This document shows, piece after piece, positions 54,490 to 64,000 of a stretch of 64,000 bases of DNA (positions are counted from its first letter, which is position 1; the number at the start of each line of letters is the position of its first letter). This DNA comes from Actinomycetota bacterium (lineage in GTDB: Bacteria > Actinomycetota > Acidimicrobiia > Acidimicrobiales > Ilumatobacteraceae), in the NCBI GenBank assembly GCA_016871295.1, contig VFZD01000002.1:1-64000 (forward strand). The letters run 5' to 3'. The position numbers and the translations under genes were made by a program. Below the pieces are notes generated by a model. It saw nothing but the letters and a program-made list of their open reading frames with translations. It did no database searches and had not been told where the DNA came from.

Positions 54490-55421
54490 AGCATTTGCTG
54501 TCGATCGATGAGTTGGGCCTGGACGGCCTGAATGCGTTGTTGAACCTGACCGACCATATGGTCGAGATCAACCAGCGCCCAGTACCCAAAGTGCCCGCAT
54601 TGCGCGGAAGAACCGTCGCCAGTTTGTTCTTCGAAGACTCGACCCGCACGCGTTTGAGTTTTGAAACGGCGGCCAAGCGACTTTCCGCCGACACGATGAC
54701 TTTCAATGTTTCGACCTCGAGCGTCAACAAAGGCGAGTCGCTGCGCGACACGGTCGCCACGATCACCGACATGGGTGTCGACGTCTTCGTCGTTCGGCAC
54801 AAATCCGTGGGCATCCCCTGGCAGATCAGCGAGTGGACCAAAGCCTCGATCATCAATGCGGGGGATGGTGCGCATCAGCATCCGACACAGGCGCTGGTCG
54901 ACTGCTACACGATCCGCGAGGCGACGCACGCAAAAAGTTTCTCGGGGATGCGCATGGTGATCGTCGGCGACATCAAACACTCGCGGGTCGCACGCAGCAA
55001 TATCCAGGCCTTTTCGATGTTGGGCGCCGCCGTCACGCTCGTCGCCCCACCCACGCTTTTGCCACCAGATGTCTCGCATTGGCCCGTCGCCGTGTCGCAT
55101 GATCTCGACGAAGTACTGCCGCAAACCGACGTGCTGTACATGTTGCGGTTGCAAAGCGAGCGAATGTCGCAAGGACATGTGCCAACGTTGCGCGAATACA
55201 GCGAGCAATACGGTTTGACGCAAAAGCGGGTGATGAACCTGCAGGCCCAGGCGATCGTCATGCACCCCGGTCCGATGAATCGCGGGGTTGAAATGCAGAT
55301 TGATCCATCCGACGTGAAGAATTCTCTGATTCACCGCCAGGTCGCCAATGGTGTCGCGGTACGCATGGCGGTTCTGTTCGAACTTCTGGGCAGCGGCTCG
55401 AACCTCGCGGGTCAAGCATGA
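54486..55421 (+). CDS. pyrB: Aspartate carbamoyltransferase catalytic subunit
   Basis: PyrB makes carbamoyl aspartate, the committed pyrimidine step. The 311-residue protein has the carbamoyl-phosphate loop FEDSTRTRLSFE (S52-R56), GDGAHQHPTQALVD near 118-131, and HPGPMNRGVE near 262. No pyrI regulatory subunit is present, as in most actinobacteria. GTG 54486 overlaps the pyrR stop; the 3' end overlaps pyrC. Confidence 0.95.
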   Translation: MKHLLSIDELGLDGLNALLNLTDHMVEINQRPVPKVPALRGRTVASLFFEDSTRTRLSFETAAKRLSADTMTFNVSTSSVNKGESLRDTVATITDMGVDVFVVRHKSVGIPWQISEWTKASIINAGDGAHQHPTQALVDCYTIREATHAKSFSGMRMVIVGDIKHSRVARSNIQAFSMLGAAVTLVAPPTLLPPDVSHWPVAVSHDLDEVLPQTDVLYMLRLQSERMSQGHVPTLREYSEQYGLTQKRVMNLQAQAIVMHPGPMNRGVEMQIDPSDVKNSLIHRQVANGVAVRMAVLFELLGSGSNLAGQA

Positions 55422-56698
55422 CCAAGACGATCGTGATCAAGGGGGGAACGATCGTCAACCGCGCGTCCGAGCAGGCGCTCGATCTAAAAATCGAGAACGG
55501 TCTCGTCGCCCAAGTCGGCAAGAACTTGAAGGGCGATGTTCAACTTGACGCGAGCGGTTGCATCGTCGCCAGCGGTTTCGTCGACCTGCACGCCCACCTG
55601 CGCGAGCCGGGCCAAGAAGAGGCGGAGACGATCGAAACGGGAAGTCGCGCGGGCGCGCTGGGCGGCTACACGGCTCTGGTGGCGATGCCCAACACCGACC
55701 CGCCGCAAGACTCGGTCGCGGTGATCGACTTCGTTCGCGAGCAGGGCAAACGCGCGGGCCTCGTCGATGTCGTGCCGAGCGGCTGCATAACACTCGGGCG
55801 ACAGGGCGAGTCGTTGGCTCCGATGGCCGAATTGTCGGCGGCCGGAGTTTCGCTGTTCACCGACGATGGCAGCGGGGTGCAAGACGCTTCGTTGATGCGT
55901 CGGGCGCTTGAATACGCCAAAGGTCTTGGCGTGACGCTGGCCCAGCATTGCGAGGTCGCCGAACTCACCAAAGGTGCCGTGATGAACGAGTGTCAGTGCT
56001 GCACCAACCTGGGGTTGCCCGGTTGGCCGGCGATCGCCGAGGAGTTGATGGTCTTTCGCGACATCGAACTCGTGCGCATCACCGGCGCGGCGATGCACTT
56101 TTTGCATCTCTCGACAAAGCGAAGCGTCGAGTTGGTCAGGGCCGCCAAGCGCGACGGGTTGCCGGTCACCGCCGAGGTGACGCCGCATCATTTGTCGTTG
56201 ACCGAAGAATTGCTGGCTTCGTTCGATCCTGTTTTCAAGGTCAATCCGCCGTTGCGTTCGATGCACGACATCGCCGCGCTCAAGGCGGGTTTGATCGACG
56301 GAACCATCGACGCCATCGCCACCGACCATGCTCCGCACCCGCGTCGCGACAAAGAAATGTCGCTCGACATGGCCCCACCGGGAATGTTGGGTCTGGAGAC
56401 GGCGCTGGGTGTCGTGCTCGCCGAGGGCGCGTGCGAGGTTCGCGATGTGGTCGCGCTGATGAGTTGGAATCCGGCCAAGATCGCGCGAATCGACGATCGT
56501 CATGGTCTTGATCTGGTCGCCGGGGCCGTCGCCAACATCTGCGTGTTTGATCCCGAAATCAAATGGACGATCGACCCCGAACGGATGGTCAGCAAGAGCA
56601 TCAACACTCCGTATGTCGGTCGCAATTTGCAGGGTCGGGTGCGCCACACGATTTTCAACGGGGCGACAACCGTCGTCGATGGTCAGGCGCAACGATGA
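55418..56698 (+). CDS. pyrC: Dihydroorotase (type I)
   Basis: PyrC closes carbamoyl aspartate to dihydroorotate. The 426-residue amidohydrolase shows metal ligands H58 and H60 in VDLHAHLREPG, the substrate-binding AMPNTDP, and the C-terminal ATDHAPHPRRDKEM near 302-315 with the catalytic Asp. Overlaps of four bases join it to pyrB and carA. Confidence 0.95.
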   Translation: MTKTIVIKGGTIVNRASEQALDLKIENGLVAQVGKNLKGDVQLDASGCIVASGFVDLHAHLREPGQEEAETIETGSRAGALGGYTALVAMPNTDPPQDSVAVIDFVREQGKRAGLVDVVPSGCITLGRQGESLAPMAELSAAGVSLFTDDGSGVQDASLMRRALEYAKGLGVTLAQHCEVAELTKGAVMNECQCCTNLGLPGWPAIAEELMVFRDIELVRITGAAMHFLHLSTKRSVELVRAAKRDGLPVTAEVTPHHLSLTEELLASFDPVFKVNPPLRSMHDIAALKAGLIDGTIDAIATDHAPHPRRDKEMSLDMAPPGMLGLETALGVVLAEGACEVRDVVALMSWNPAKIARIDDRHGLDLVAGAVANICVFDPEIKWTIDPERMVSKSINTPYVGRNLQGRVRHTIFNGATTVVDGQAQR

Positions 56699-57795
56699 GC
56701 CGCAAGATTCGCCCGGCGCTGCTCGTGTTGCGGGACGGTTCGGTGTTCGAAGGCGAGGCGATCGGCGCCGGCTCGTCTGAGTTGGCCGAACCGATCATCG
56801 CCCGTGGGGAGGTCGTGTTTCATACGGGTCTGTCTGGCTATCAAGAAATTTTGACCGACCCGTCATACGCCGGTCAGATCATCACATTCACAACCCCGCA
56901 TATCGGGAACTACGGCACCACGGCCAAAGACAGCGAATCACGCAAGGTTTTCGCCCGGGGCGTGATCGTGCGCGAACTGGCGCGACGTCGAAGCAACTGG
57001 CGTAGCGACGATTCGCTCGACTCATTCTTGAAACGGCTCGAAGTTTCCGGCATCGCCGGCATCGATACGCGAAAGTTGACCAGGGTCTTGCGCGACGAGG
57101 GGGCGATGCCGGGGGCGTTCGGCACGGCGAGCGAAACTGAACTGCGCAAGGCGGCGCAAAGCGAGAAGGGCACGGCCGGGAGAAACCTGATCGCCCAGGT
57201 GACGACCACCAAAAGTTATGTGCACGGCTCGGGCAGGTTCAAAGTCGTGGCGTATGACTTCGGCATCAAAACGACGATTCTCAACTGCCTGTCGGAATTC
57301 GCCACGGTGCACGTGGTGCCGGCGACCACGAGCGCGGGCGAAGTTTTGGCGCTGTCTCCCGACGGAATATTTCTTTCGAATGGCCCGGGCGATCCCGAAA
57401 TGGTGCACGGAGCGCCGGCGACGATTCGAGAACTTTTGGGATCGGGTGTGCCGATGTTCGGCATCTGCCTCGGCCATCAGTTGATGGCTCTCGCCCTCGG
57501 GGGAAAGACGTTCAAACTTCCGTTCGGTCACCATGGCGCCAACCATCCGGTGCGCAACTTGGCGACGAAAACCGTCGAGATCACCAGCCAAAATCACAAC
57601 TTCTGTGTCGACGCCGATTCGCTGGCGAGCAAAGCCGAGATCACCCATGTCAACCTGAACGACAACACCAACGAGGGCATGAGCGTGCTCGATGCAAACG
57701 CCTTCAGCGTTCAGTATCACCCCGAGGCGGGACCCGGACCGCACGACAGTCGTTATCTGTTCGCCGAATTCGTGAAGCGAATGAGGAACAAATAA
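56695..57795 (+). CDS. carA: Carbamoyl-phosphate synthase small subunit
   Basis: CarA is the glutaminase of carbamoyl-phosphate synthase. The 366-residue protein has the N-terminal CPSase domain ([33 protein letters not shown]) and the class I amidotransferase triad C258 (GICLGHQ), H342 and E344 ([12 protein letters not shown]). ATG 56695 overlaps the pyrC stop; the TAA overlaps carB as TAATG. No separate DUF (PyrC-associated) gene intervenes as in M. tuberculosis. Confidence 0.96.
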   Translation: MSRKIRPALLVLRDGSVFEGEAIGAGSSELAEPIIARGEVVFHTGLSGYQEILTDPSYAGQIITFTTPHIGNYGTTAKDSESRKVFARGVIVRELARRRSNWRSDDSLDSFLKRLEVSGIAGIDTRKLTRVLRDEGAMPGAFGTASETELRKAAQSEKGTAGRNLIAQVTTTKSYVHGSGRFKVVAYDFGIKTTILNCLSEFATVHVVPATTSAGEVLALSPDGIFLSNGPGDPEMVHGAPATIRELLGSGVPMFGICLGHQLMALALGGKTFKLPFGHHGANHPVRNLATKTVEITSQNHNFCVDADSLASKAEITHVNLNDNTNEGMSVLDANAFSVQYHPEAGPGPHDSRYLFAEFVKRMRNK

Positions 57796-60700
57796 TGCCC
57801 AGGCGCGACGACATCAAATCGATTCTCGTGCTGGGGTCGGGGCCGATCGTCATCGGACAGGCCTGCGAGTTCGACTATTCGGGCACGCAAGCCTGTCGGG
57901 TTTTGCGCGCCGAGGGTTACCGCGTGGTTCTCGCCAACTCAAACCCGGCGACGATCATGACCGACCCAGATTTCGCCGACCGAACATACATCGAACCGCT
58001 GACGGCGGAATTCATCGAAAAAATTCTCGAGCGCGAAAAACCAGATGCCGTGTTGCCGACACTCGGCGGTCAGACGGCGCTGAACCTGGCGATGGAGTTG
58101 TTCGGGCGAGGCAAGGTCGGCGTGCCGGGCACCCCGGAACTAATCGGCGCCAACGCCGAGGCGATCGCCACGGCCGAAGACCGGGGCAAGTTCAAGGACG
58201 CGATGATCGAAATTGGTTTGGGCGTGCCCAAGTCGGGTGTCGCCCACACCATGGCCGAGGCGCAGAAAGTACTCAAGGAAATTGGTTTGCCGGTGATAAT
58301 TCGACCCGCTTACATTTTGGGTGGTCGCGGCACCGGAATCGCGCACACGCCAGAAGAGTTCGAGGCGGTGGTCAGCAACGGTTTGGCGGCGAGCCCGATT
58401 TCGGAGGTCTTGATCGAAACCTCGATCGTCGGCTGGAAAGAATACGAACTCGAGGTGATGCGCGATCGCCACGACAACTGCGTGATCATCTGTTCGATCG
58501 AAAATGTCGACGCGATGGGCGTGCATACGGGCGACTCGATCACGGTCGCCCCGGCGATGACGCTGTCAGATTTCGAATATCAAAAAATGCGCGACGCCGC
58601 CTTCGCCTGCATTCGACGCGTCGGCGTCGAAACGGGCGGGTCGAACGTGCAGTTCGCCGTCAACCCGAGCACGGGCGAACAGGTTGTGATCGAGATGAAT
58701 CCGCGCGTCTCGCGCAGTTCGGCCCTGGCCTCGAAGGCGACGGGTTTCCCGATCGCAAAGATCGCCGCCAAACTCGCGGTGGGCTACACCCTCGACGAGA
58801 TCGCCAACGACATCACCAAGAAGACCCCGGCGAGTTTCGAGCCGACGATCGACTACGTGGTCGTCAAGGTGCCGCGTTGGGCGTTCGAGAAGTTCCCCGG
58901 CACCTCGGGCGTGTTGGGCACCCAAATGCAGAGCGTCGGCGAGGCGATGGCGATCGGTCGAACCTTCACCGAAAGTTTGCAAAAGGCCCTGCGATCGCTC
59001 GAAATCGGTCGTTTCGGTTTGAATTGCGATCCCGCCGAGGCGATGTTCGAGAATCTCACCGACAGGGAACTGCTCGAAAAGATCGCGATACCGACACCCG
59101 ATCGGGTTTTTCAGGTGGGCGAGTGTCTGCGACGAAAGGTCCCGATCGAAGTCGTCGCCCGCGCCTGCAGATACGACCCGTGGTTCCTCGATCAGATGGC
59201 GATGATCGTCGAAGAGCGCGAGCACATCAAGGACGCGGCGCTGCCCGAACTCACCAAGTCAGATTGGTCGAGGGTCAAGCGCCTCGGGTTCGCCGATGCC
59301 CAGTTGGCGTGGTTGTGGGGAAGAAGTGAAGCCGATGTGCGCGAGGCGCGAATCGGCGCAGGTGTCGTCCCTGCATACAAGACGGTCGATACCTGCAGCG
59401 CGGAGTTTTCGGCGGAGACGCCCTATCACTATTCGACCTACGAAGACGAAAACGAGATTCATGCGACGATCAAAGAGTCAGTTGTGATTTTGGGAAGCGG
59501 GCCGAATCGAATCGGTCAGGGCATCGAATTCGACTATTGCTGCGTGCACGCGAGTTTCGCCCTGCGCGACGCCGGCTACGAAACGATCATGCTCAACTGC
59601 AACCCCGAGACGGTGTCTACCGATTACGACACCTCCGACAAGCTTTACTTCGAGCCGTTGACCCACGAAGATGTGATGAACGTGATCGATGCCGAGACGG
59701 CGTCATCAGGCGTGGCTCCAAAGGTGATCGTCGGGTTGGGCGGCCAGACGCCGCTGAAACTTTCTGCCGAACTGCCGCCTCATTTGATCGCCGGCACCAA
59801 CAGCGAAAGCATCGACATCGCCGAGGATCGAGAAAGATGGAGCGCACTTTGCGCATCGTTGGGTATCGCCCAACCGCCGGGCGGCACGGCGCGCGATCTG
59901 AGGCAAGCCGCGGAAATCGCCGAGCGGATCGGATATCCCGTTTTGGTTCGACCGAGTTACGTCTTGGGCGGTCGGGCGATGCAGATCGTGCAAGATCATG
60001 AGCACCTGCAAAATGCGATGCGCGAACTCGGCCAAACGGGTTCACTCGGCAAAGAGGGCGGGCTGTCGGCCGAGCGACCGGTCTTGGTCGACCGATTCTT
60101 GGAAGACGCGATCGAGGTCGATGTCGATGCGATTCGCGACTCTGCAGACGAGGTGCTGATCGGTGGGGTGATGGAGCATGTCGAGCAGGCCGGTGTCCAC
60201 TCGGGTGACTCGGCATGCGCGATCCCGCCCGCGTCATTGGGCCAAGAGATCGTCGACGAAATCGAGGCGACGGTCGTCAAAATCGCCAAGGCGCTGCAGG
60301 TCGTCGGTTTGATCAACGTCCAGTTTGCGGTCGCAGGTCCGAAAGTTTTCGTGATCGAGGCCAACCCTCGGGCGAGTCGCACGGTGCCGTTCGTCGCCAA
60401 AGCAACGGGTGTGCCGCTGGTCAAGGTCGCCAGTCGCGTCATGCTCGGGGCGAGTCTCGCCGAGTTGAGGCGTGAAGGTCTGTTGAATCCGCGGGTCGAC
60501 GGTTCGCATGTCTCGGTGAAAGAAGCGGTGTTGCCGTTCAACCGCTTCGTCGAGGTCGACACGGCGCTCGGCCCCGAAATGCGCTCGACGGGAGAAGTAA
60601 TGGGCATCGACGACTCGTTCGCCCGCGCATTCGCCAAGGCTCAATTCGCCGCTGGCACCACGCTGCCGCAAAGCGGTCTGGTCTTCGTTTCACTCAACGA

Positions 60701-61094
60701 TCGCGACAAGTCGGGTGGTGTCGAAATCGTCAAGGGCCTGACAAAACTTGGTCTGCAGATCGCCGCCACTTCGGGTACGGCAAAATTCTTGACGGACAAC
60801 GGCTGCGAGGTGGCGCGGGTCGTGCGCAAGTTTTCTGAGCGCGGCATCGACCCGGTTCTTGTCGACGACGCGGTAAAACTGATCGAGGCGGGTGAAATCG
60901 TTCTGGTCATCAACACGCCGCGCGGTCACGGCACCCGCAGCGACGGCGAGGCGATTCGCAAAGCAGCCAACAATTGTCGCGTCTCGGTGCTGACCACGCT
61001 TAGTGCGGCAACCGCGGCCGTGCAGGGAATGCTCGAACACCGTGATCGACCGTTTTCCGTGACGTCGTTGCAAGAATTTCACGGCAGAAAGTGA
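57795..61094 (+). CDS. carB: Carbamoyl-phosphate synthase large subunit
   Basis: The 1099-residue synthetase combines two homologous ATP-grasp halves: carboxyphosphate (residues about 1-400) with [18 protein letters not shown], and carbamoyl phosphate (about 550-940) with [18 protein letters not shown], joined by the oligomerisation domain. The C-terminal methylglyoxal-synthase-like domain (about 965-1080) is where UMP or ornithine usually bind, so allosteric control is possible. pyrD follows after 28 bases. Confidence 0.97.
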   Translation: MPRRDDIKSILVLGSGPIVIGQACEFDYSGTQACRVLRAEGYRVVLANSNPATIMTDPDFADRTYIEPLTAEFIEKILEREKPDAVLPTLGGQTALNLAMELFGRGKVGVPGTPELIGANAEAIATAEDRGKFKDAMIEIGLGVPKSGVAHTMAEAQKVLKEIGLPVIIRPAYILGGRGTGIAHTPEEFEAVVSNGLAASPISEVLIETSIVGWKEYELEVMRDRHDNCVIICSIENVDAMGVHTGDSITVAPAMTLSDFEYQKMRDAAFACIRRVGVETGGSNVQFAVNPSTGEQVVIEMNPRVSRSSALASKATGFPIAKIAAKLAVGYTLDEIANDITKKTPASFEPTIDYVVVKVPRWAFEKFPGTSGVLGTQMQSVGEAMAIGRTFTESLQKALRSLEIGRFGLNCDPAEAMFENLTDRELLEKIAIPTPDRVFQVGECLRRKVPIEVVARACRYDPWFLDQMAMIVEEREHIKDAALPELTKSDWSRVKRLGFADAQLAWLWGRSEADVREARIGAGVVPAYKTVDTCSAEFSAETPYHYSTYEDENEIHATIKESVVILGSGPNRIGQGIEFDYCCVHASFALRDAGYETIMLNCNPETVSTDYDTSDKLYFEPLTHEDVMNVIDAETASSGVAPKVIVGLGGQTPLKLSAELPPHLIAGTNSESIDIAEDRERWSALCASLGIAQPPGGTARDLRQAAEIAERIGYPVLVRPSYVLGGRAMQIVQDHEHLQNAMRELGQTGSLGKEGGLSAERPVLVDRFLEDAIEVDVDAIRDSADEVLIGGVMEHVEQAGVHSGDSACAIPPASLGQEIVDEIEATVVKIAKALQVVGLINVQFAVAGPKVFVIEANPRASRTVPFVAKATGVPLVKVASRVMLGASLAELRREGLLNPRVDGSHVSVKEAVLPFNRFVEVDTALGPEMRSTGEVMGIDDSFARAFAKAQFAAGTTLPQSGLVFVSLNDRDKSGGVEIVKGLTKLGLQIAATSGTAKFLTDNGCEVARVVRKFSERGIDPVLVDDAVKLIEAGEIVLVINTPRGHGTRSDGEAIRKAANNCRVSVLTTLSAATAAVQGMLEHRDRPFSVTSLQEFHGRK

Positions 61095-61122
61095 GACCGC
61101 GAGTGCGTGGCGAAAAATCCGC

Positions 61123-62040
61123 GTGAAGCGCAAACCAGTCAGCCTCGGCAAGGTCGAACTTGATCAGCCTCTGATGACGGCGTCAGGCACCGCGGGTTAC
61201 GGCGCCGAGTTCGCCGATTACTTCGGATTGCACGATCTCGGTGCGGTCGTGACGAAGTCTGTCGCACATTTCGAATGGCCGGGCAACAGAGCACCCCGTC
61301 TGCACCCGACCAAATCAGGAATGTTGAATAGCGTCGGGCTGCAGGGGTCGGGTGTTGATCATTTCATCGAGCACGACCTGCCCGCGCTCGAACGCGCGGG
61401 GGCGAAAGTCGTGCCCAGCATTTGGGGGCACAGCGTCGACGATTATCGGGTCGTCACCGAAAAATTGGCCGAGGTAGCCGATCGAATAGCCGCGATCGAA
61501 GTGAACCTCTCCTGTCCGAATTTGGGCGGCGACCACACGATGTTCGCCCACGACTCGAGGTTGGCTGGTCAGATAATCGAACAGTGCGAAAGGTTCGGCG
61601 TGCCGTTGTGGGCCAAGTTGAGCCCAAATACCGATCTGCTCGTCGATATCGCGCGCGCCGTGTTGGCGGCCGGGTCGCAGGCGCTGACCTTGGTCAACAC
61701 GGTGAGCGGCATGGCCATCGACATAGGGACGGGGCGGCCCACTCTCGGCACTGGTCGCGGCGGCCTGTCGGGCCCGGCGATTCGTCCGATCGCCGTCAGG
61801 TGCATCTATGACGTGCGCGCGGCGCTACCCAACGCAAAAATCATCGGTGTCGGGGGCGTGGTCGACGCCGAGTCGGCCGTCGAGTTGATGATGGCGGGCG
61901 CCGACGCAGTGCAAGTCGGAACAGCGACATTCGCCGACCCCAAGGCGCCGGCAAAAATACTCAAAGCACTCAACAAGTGGGCCGACAGGCGCGGGATCAC
62001 CGACTGGTCGCAGGTAACCTCTGCCGCGCATCGCGCCTGA
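61123..62040 (+). CDS. pyrD: Dihydroorotate dehydrogenase, class 1 (PyrD1B-like)
   Basis: The 305-residue FMN enzyme oxidises dihydroorotate to orotate. C131 in EVNLSCPNLGG is the class 1 catalytic cysteine, with NTVSGMAIDIGTGRP and GVGGVVDAESAVELMMAGA downstream. Sequence features fit the NAD-linked 1B group, whose members need the iron-sulfur/FAD subunit PyrK; no pyrK lies in the window, so PyrK is encoded elsewhere or another acceptor is used. It occupies the place where mycobacteria carry pyrF. GTG 61123 lacks an obvious Shine-Dalgarno. Confidence 0.92.
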   Translation: MKRKPVSLGKVELDQPLMTASGTAGYGAEFADYFGLHDLGAVVTKSVAHFEWPGNRAPRLHPTKSGMLNSVGLQGSGVDHFIEHDLPALERAGAKVVPSIWGHSVDDYRVVTEKLAEVADRIAAIEVNLSCPNLGGDHTMFAHDSRLAGQIIEQCERFGVPLWAKLSPNTDLLVDIARAVLAAGSQALTLVNTVSGMAIDIGTGRPTLGTGRGGLSGPAIRPIAVRCIYDVRAALPNAKIIGVGGVVDAESAVELMMAGADAVQVGTATFADPKAPAKILKALNKWADRRGITDWSQVTSAAHRA

Positions 62041-62094
62041 CTCGAATTTGCACCGCGTCGATCTCGCCGACAATTTCGCGGCGACGAATCAATC

Positions 62095-62106
62095 TAGAAT
62101 GATGTC
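62095..62106 (+). promoter_or_regulatory. -10 element and leaderless start of mihF
   Basis: TAGAAT (62095-62100) is followed by exactly six bases and the mihF ATG at 62107, with no Shine-Dalgarno. This is the clearest example of the leaderless pattern in the window. Confidence 0.65.
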
Positions 62107-62418
62107 ATGGCACCGACGCCAACCACCTCGGAAACACGAGGGCTGTTGCTCGCCGAAGCGTCGCGCTTGCGTCGAGAGATCAGCGACGTGCTTGCAGAAA
62201 TCGCCGAGGGAAGGTTCGACCTCCGGGACTTGTTGAATCGCAAAGGTGATGCCGTGTTGGCCCAGATCTATGTCGTCAAAGTTCTCGAAAATCTTCGGGA
62301 GATCGGCAAGGTGCGGGCTCGTGAAGGCCTCGACGCGTTGAACATCGAACACAGGTGTCGGTTCGGCGATCTGACGCCAGAACTTTCGAGGGTCTTGTTG
62401 CGGGAGTTCAAAAAGTGA
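62107..62418 (+). CDS. mihF: Actinobacterial integration host factor (mIHF)
   Basis: mIHF is an essential nucleoid protein of actinobacteria unrelated to E. coli IHF; it bends DNA and was found as the host factor for mycobacteriophage L5 integration. The 103-residue helical protein shows the N-terminal helix with LAEASRLRREISDVLAEIAEG and the helix-two-turn-helix region at 55-80 (KVLENLREIGKVRA) that contacts DNA. Position immediately before gmk-rpoZ is the same as in mycobacteria and Streptomyces. The stop overlaps gmk as GTGA. Confidence 0.92.
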   Translation: MAPTPTTSETRGLLLAEASRLRREISDVLAEIAEGRFDLRDLLNRKGDAVLAQIYVVKVLENLREIGKVRAREGLDALNIEHRCRFGDLTPELSRVLLREFKK

Positions 62419-62984
62419 GCATCGACGACGGCACCCTGGTCATCGTCGTATCGGGCCCCGGTGGTGTCGGCAAGAGCACGATCGTCGAAAAACTTGTTGC
62501 GCACGACCCGCAACTCTGGTTGAGTCGATCATGGACAACTCGCGAGAGGCGGCAGGGCGAGTCGGCCGAAGCCTACGAATTCGTCTCGCGTCAAGAGTTC
62601 GAAGACAACATCGCCGCCGGCGGATTTCTCGAATGGACGGACTTCCTCGGCAACTATTACGGCACACCGACACCCAATCCGCCGTCGGGTCGAGACACCG
62701 TGCTCGAAATCGAAGTAGACGGCGCCCAGCAGGTGAAGCGAATCAACGCGAGTGCGCTGCTGTTGTTCATTCTGCCGCCATCAAGGCAAGAGCAGAAGAC
62801 CAGACTGCGGGGCAGGGGTGACGCCGCTCAGAAAGTCGAGAAGCGTCTACGCAAGGCCGAAGAAGAAGAGCCGGTGGGCAAAGCAATCGCCGACTATGTG
62901 ATCATCAACGATGATCTCGAATCCACCGTAGAAGAAATGAGTCGAATCATCGCCTACGAGAGAAAACAGCGTATTGCCGGGTGA
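62415..62984 (+). CDS. gmk: Guanylate kinase
   Basis: Gmk phosphorylates GMP to GDP. The 189-residue protein has the P-loop VSGPGGVGKST (12-22), the GMP-binding SRSWTTRERRQGE segment (the usual Ala before TTR is Trp here), and EWTDFLGNYYGTP. GTG 62415 is selected for the overlap with mihF and the short N-terminus typical of the family. Confidence 0.94.
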   Translation: MSIDDGTLVIVVSGPGGVGKSTIVEKLVAHDPQLWLSRSWTTRERRQGESAEAYEFVSRQEFEDNIAAGGFLEWTDFLGNYYGTPTPNPPSGRDTVLEIEVDGAQQVKRINASALLLFILPPSRQEQKTRLRGRGDAAQKVEKRLRKAEEEEPVGKAIADYVIINDDLESTVEEMSRIIAYERKQRIAG

Positions 62985-62992
62985 TCCACGGC

Positions 62993-62998
62993 TATACT
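62993..62998 (+). promoter_or_regulatory. -10 element upstream of rpoZ
   Basis: TATACT, 44 bases before the rpoZ GTG, gives a leader of about 38 bases that carries AGGAGG at 63032-63037 five bases from the start. rpoZ thus uses a conventional leader, in contrast to the leaderless mihF just upstream. Confidence 0.5.
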
Positions 62999-63042
62999 TG
63001 AAGACCGCAATTTAGCCGCGCAAACCACGCCAGGAGGCGAAT

Positions 63043-63399
63043 GTGACAGCCGAAGACACGATGATGAGCCCCGCTATCGAGTCGCTGATGGAAAAAACAG
63101 GATCGAAGTTTTCGCTCATCACGCTCTCGGCGCGTCGCGCCCGCGAGATCAACTCGTATTTCAACCAACTTGGTGACGGTTTGGGCAATATGGTGCCGCC
63201 GCAGGTCAGTTCGACGGCGCGCAAACCGCTCTCGATCAGCTTCGAAGAGATCGCCTCGGGCAAGATTCAACTCGTAGCCAAAACCATCGAACAAGTCATA
63301 GCCGAAAACGAGGCCGCATTGGCCGCCGAGAAGCAGGCGGAGCTTGACGCGATGCAAGACGCCGAGCAGGCCGCAAACTCAGATTCGCCCGATGCCTAA
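63043..63399 (+). CDS. rpoZ: RNA polymerase omega subunit
   Basis: Omega stabilises the beta-prime subunit during RNA polymerase assembly. The 118-residue protein contains the omega core: PAIESLMEKTGSKFSLITL, SARRAREINSYF, and KPLSISFEEIASGKI, followed by an acidic Glu/Ala-rich tail (about 85-118). The start GTG 63043 has a strong Shine-Dalgarno. coaBC, which normally separates rpoZ from metK in actinobacteria, is absent here. Confidence 0.95.
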   Translation: MTAEDTMMSPAIESLMEKTGSKFSLITLSARRAREINSYFNQLGDGLGNMVPPQVSSTARKPLSISFEEIASGKIQLVAKTIEQVIAENEAALAAEKQAELDAMQDAEQAANSDSPDA

Positions 63400-63411
63400 A
63401 TCTGCTTTGTA

Positions 63412-64000
63412 ATGGGCAAGTATTCATTCACATCGGAGAGCGTGACCGAGGGTCACCCCGACAAGATGGCAGACCAAATTTCAGACGCGGTTCTAGACGC
63501 AATCCTGGCGGAAGACCCGCAATGTCGGGTCGCCTGTGAAACTTTGTTGACCACGGGTTTGTGCGTCGTCGCCGGCGAAATCACGACGAAGGCCTACGTC
63601 GATATCCCGAAGATCGCCCGTGAAGTCATCAAGGGCATCGGCTACGACAACGCCCTCTACGGTTTCGACGGCAATACATGTGGCGTCATCGTCAGTATCG
63701 ACGAGCAGAGCCCGAACATCGCCCAAGGCGTCGATGTCAGCGAAGAAATTCGCACCGGCAAGAGCGGCGAAGACAAACTGAACAGCCAGGGGGCCGGCGA
63801 CCAAGGAATGATGTTCGGCTACGCCTGCACGGAAACCGAAGAGTTGATGCCCCTGCCGATTTGGTTGGCACACCGCATCGCCGAAAAGTTGGCCGAGGTT
63901 CGCAAGTCGGGTGCAATCCCATATCTGCGACCAGACGGCAAGACTCAAGTCACCTTCGACTATGAAAATGGCGAGCCGATAAGGCTCAGAACCGTCTTGA
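63412..64000 (+). CDS. metK: S-adenosylmethionine synthetase (3' partial)
   Basis: MetK makes SAM from methionine and ATP. The ATG lies 12 bases after rpoZ, and 196 codons remain before the window ends; the full protein should be about 390 residues. Visible signatures are [21 protein letters not shown] (residues 6-26, ATP/metal binding), [17 protein letters not shown], and the flexible-loop block [12 protein letters not shown] near 124-135, then [11 protein letters not shown]. No Shine-Dalgarno is obvious before the ATG. Confidence 0.95.
   Translation, partial: MGKYSFTSESVTEGHPDKMADQISDAVLDAILAEDPQCRVACETLLTTGLCVVAGEITTKAYVDIPKIAREVIKGIGYDNALYGFDGNTCGVIVSIDEQSPNIAQGVDVSEEIRTGKSGEDKLNSQGAGDQGMMFGYACTETEELMPLPIWLAHRIAEKLAEVRKSGAIPYLRPDGKTQVTFDYENGEPIRLRTVL

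Overview
The window is a gene-dense backbone segment of a moderately G+C-rich actinobacterial chromosome. The lineage evidence is the joint presence of MshC (mycothiol synthesis), an F420-dependent NADP reductase, the bacterial proteasome activator Bpa, the actinobacterial integration host factor mIHF, an InhA-like enoyl reductase, and a phosphatidylinositol/PIM block (pgsA, a PatA-like acyltransferase, pimA). Gene order follows several Mycobacterium tuberculosis neighbourhoods laid end to end (lspA-rluD-dnaE; thrS-HIT-pgsA-patA-pimA; pdxST-yebC-ruvCAB-yajC-secDF-rel-hisS-aspS-rarA-alaS-ruvX-mltG-aroE-aroCKBQ-pepQ-efp-nusB; pyrR-pyrBC-carAB-mihF-gmk-rpoZ-metK). I infer a deep-branching Actinomycetota, plausibly Acidimicrobiia; the class-level call is an inference. 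There are no rRNA or tRNA genes, insertion sequences, phage genes or CRISPR arrays, and no stretch above 300 bases lacks a gene.

Layout. 1-4.1 kb: 3' part of a Lys/Arg-repeat TraR/DksA-like protein whose zinc cysteines are gone, lspA, rluD, a reverse Rrf2 regulator and a phosphodiesterase-family protein. 4.1-13.8 kb: bpa coupled to dnaE, an unknown protein, a nitroreductase, then a reverse block fabI - S8 protease - DUF255 protein. 13.8-25 kb: F420 reductase, mshC, a 10-bp tandem repeat, plsC, thrS, HIT, the PI/PIM block, lemA, an HtpX-like protease and a DUF3048 lipoprotein. 25-35 kb: pdxST, yebC, a peroxiredoxin, ruvCAB, queA-tgt, yajC-secDF. 35-52 kb: rel, hisS, aspS, rarA, alaS, ruvX, mltG, the shikimate genes, an M24 peptidase, efp, nusB. 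52-64 kb: a DUF2079 membrane protein, the PyrR-controlled pyrimidine operon, mihF-gmk-rpoZ and the 5' part of metK.

Expression logic. Within operons, genes mostly meet by 1-4 base stop/start overlaps (ATGA, GTGA, TAATG, TGATG), suggesting translational coupling. Genes that open transcription units very often show TANNNT (commonly TAGAAT, TAGACT, TAGGAT) ending 6-8 bases before the start codon with no Shine-Dalgarno sequence, so their mRNAs are probably leaderless. This signature also helps choose starts (for example pimA). The main exception is pyrR, with a 14-base PyrR-binding element just upstream of its ribosome binding site, predicting translational repression of the pyr operon.

No obviously new multi-gene defence or mobile system is visible. 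The most unusual items are the slippage-prone RKKELA repeat fused to a zinc-less DksA fold, the bpa-dnaE coupling, the leaderless promoter signature (sometimes built on the upstream gene's stop codon), the decameric repeat before plsC, a Thr/Ser-rich insertion in SecD, and an unrecognised membrane protein inside the PIM block.
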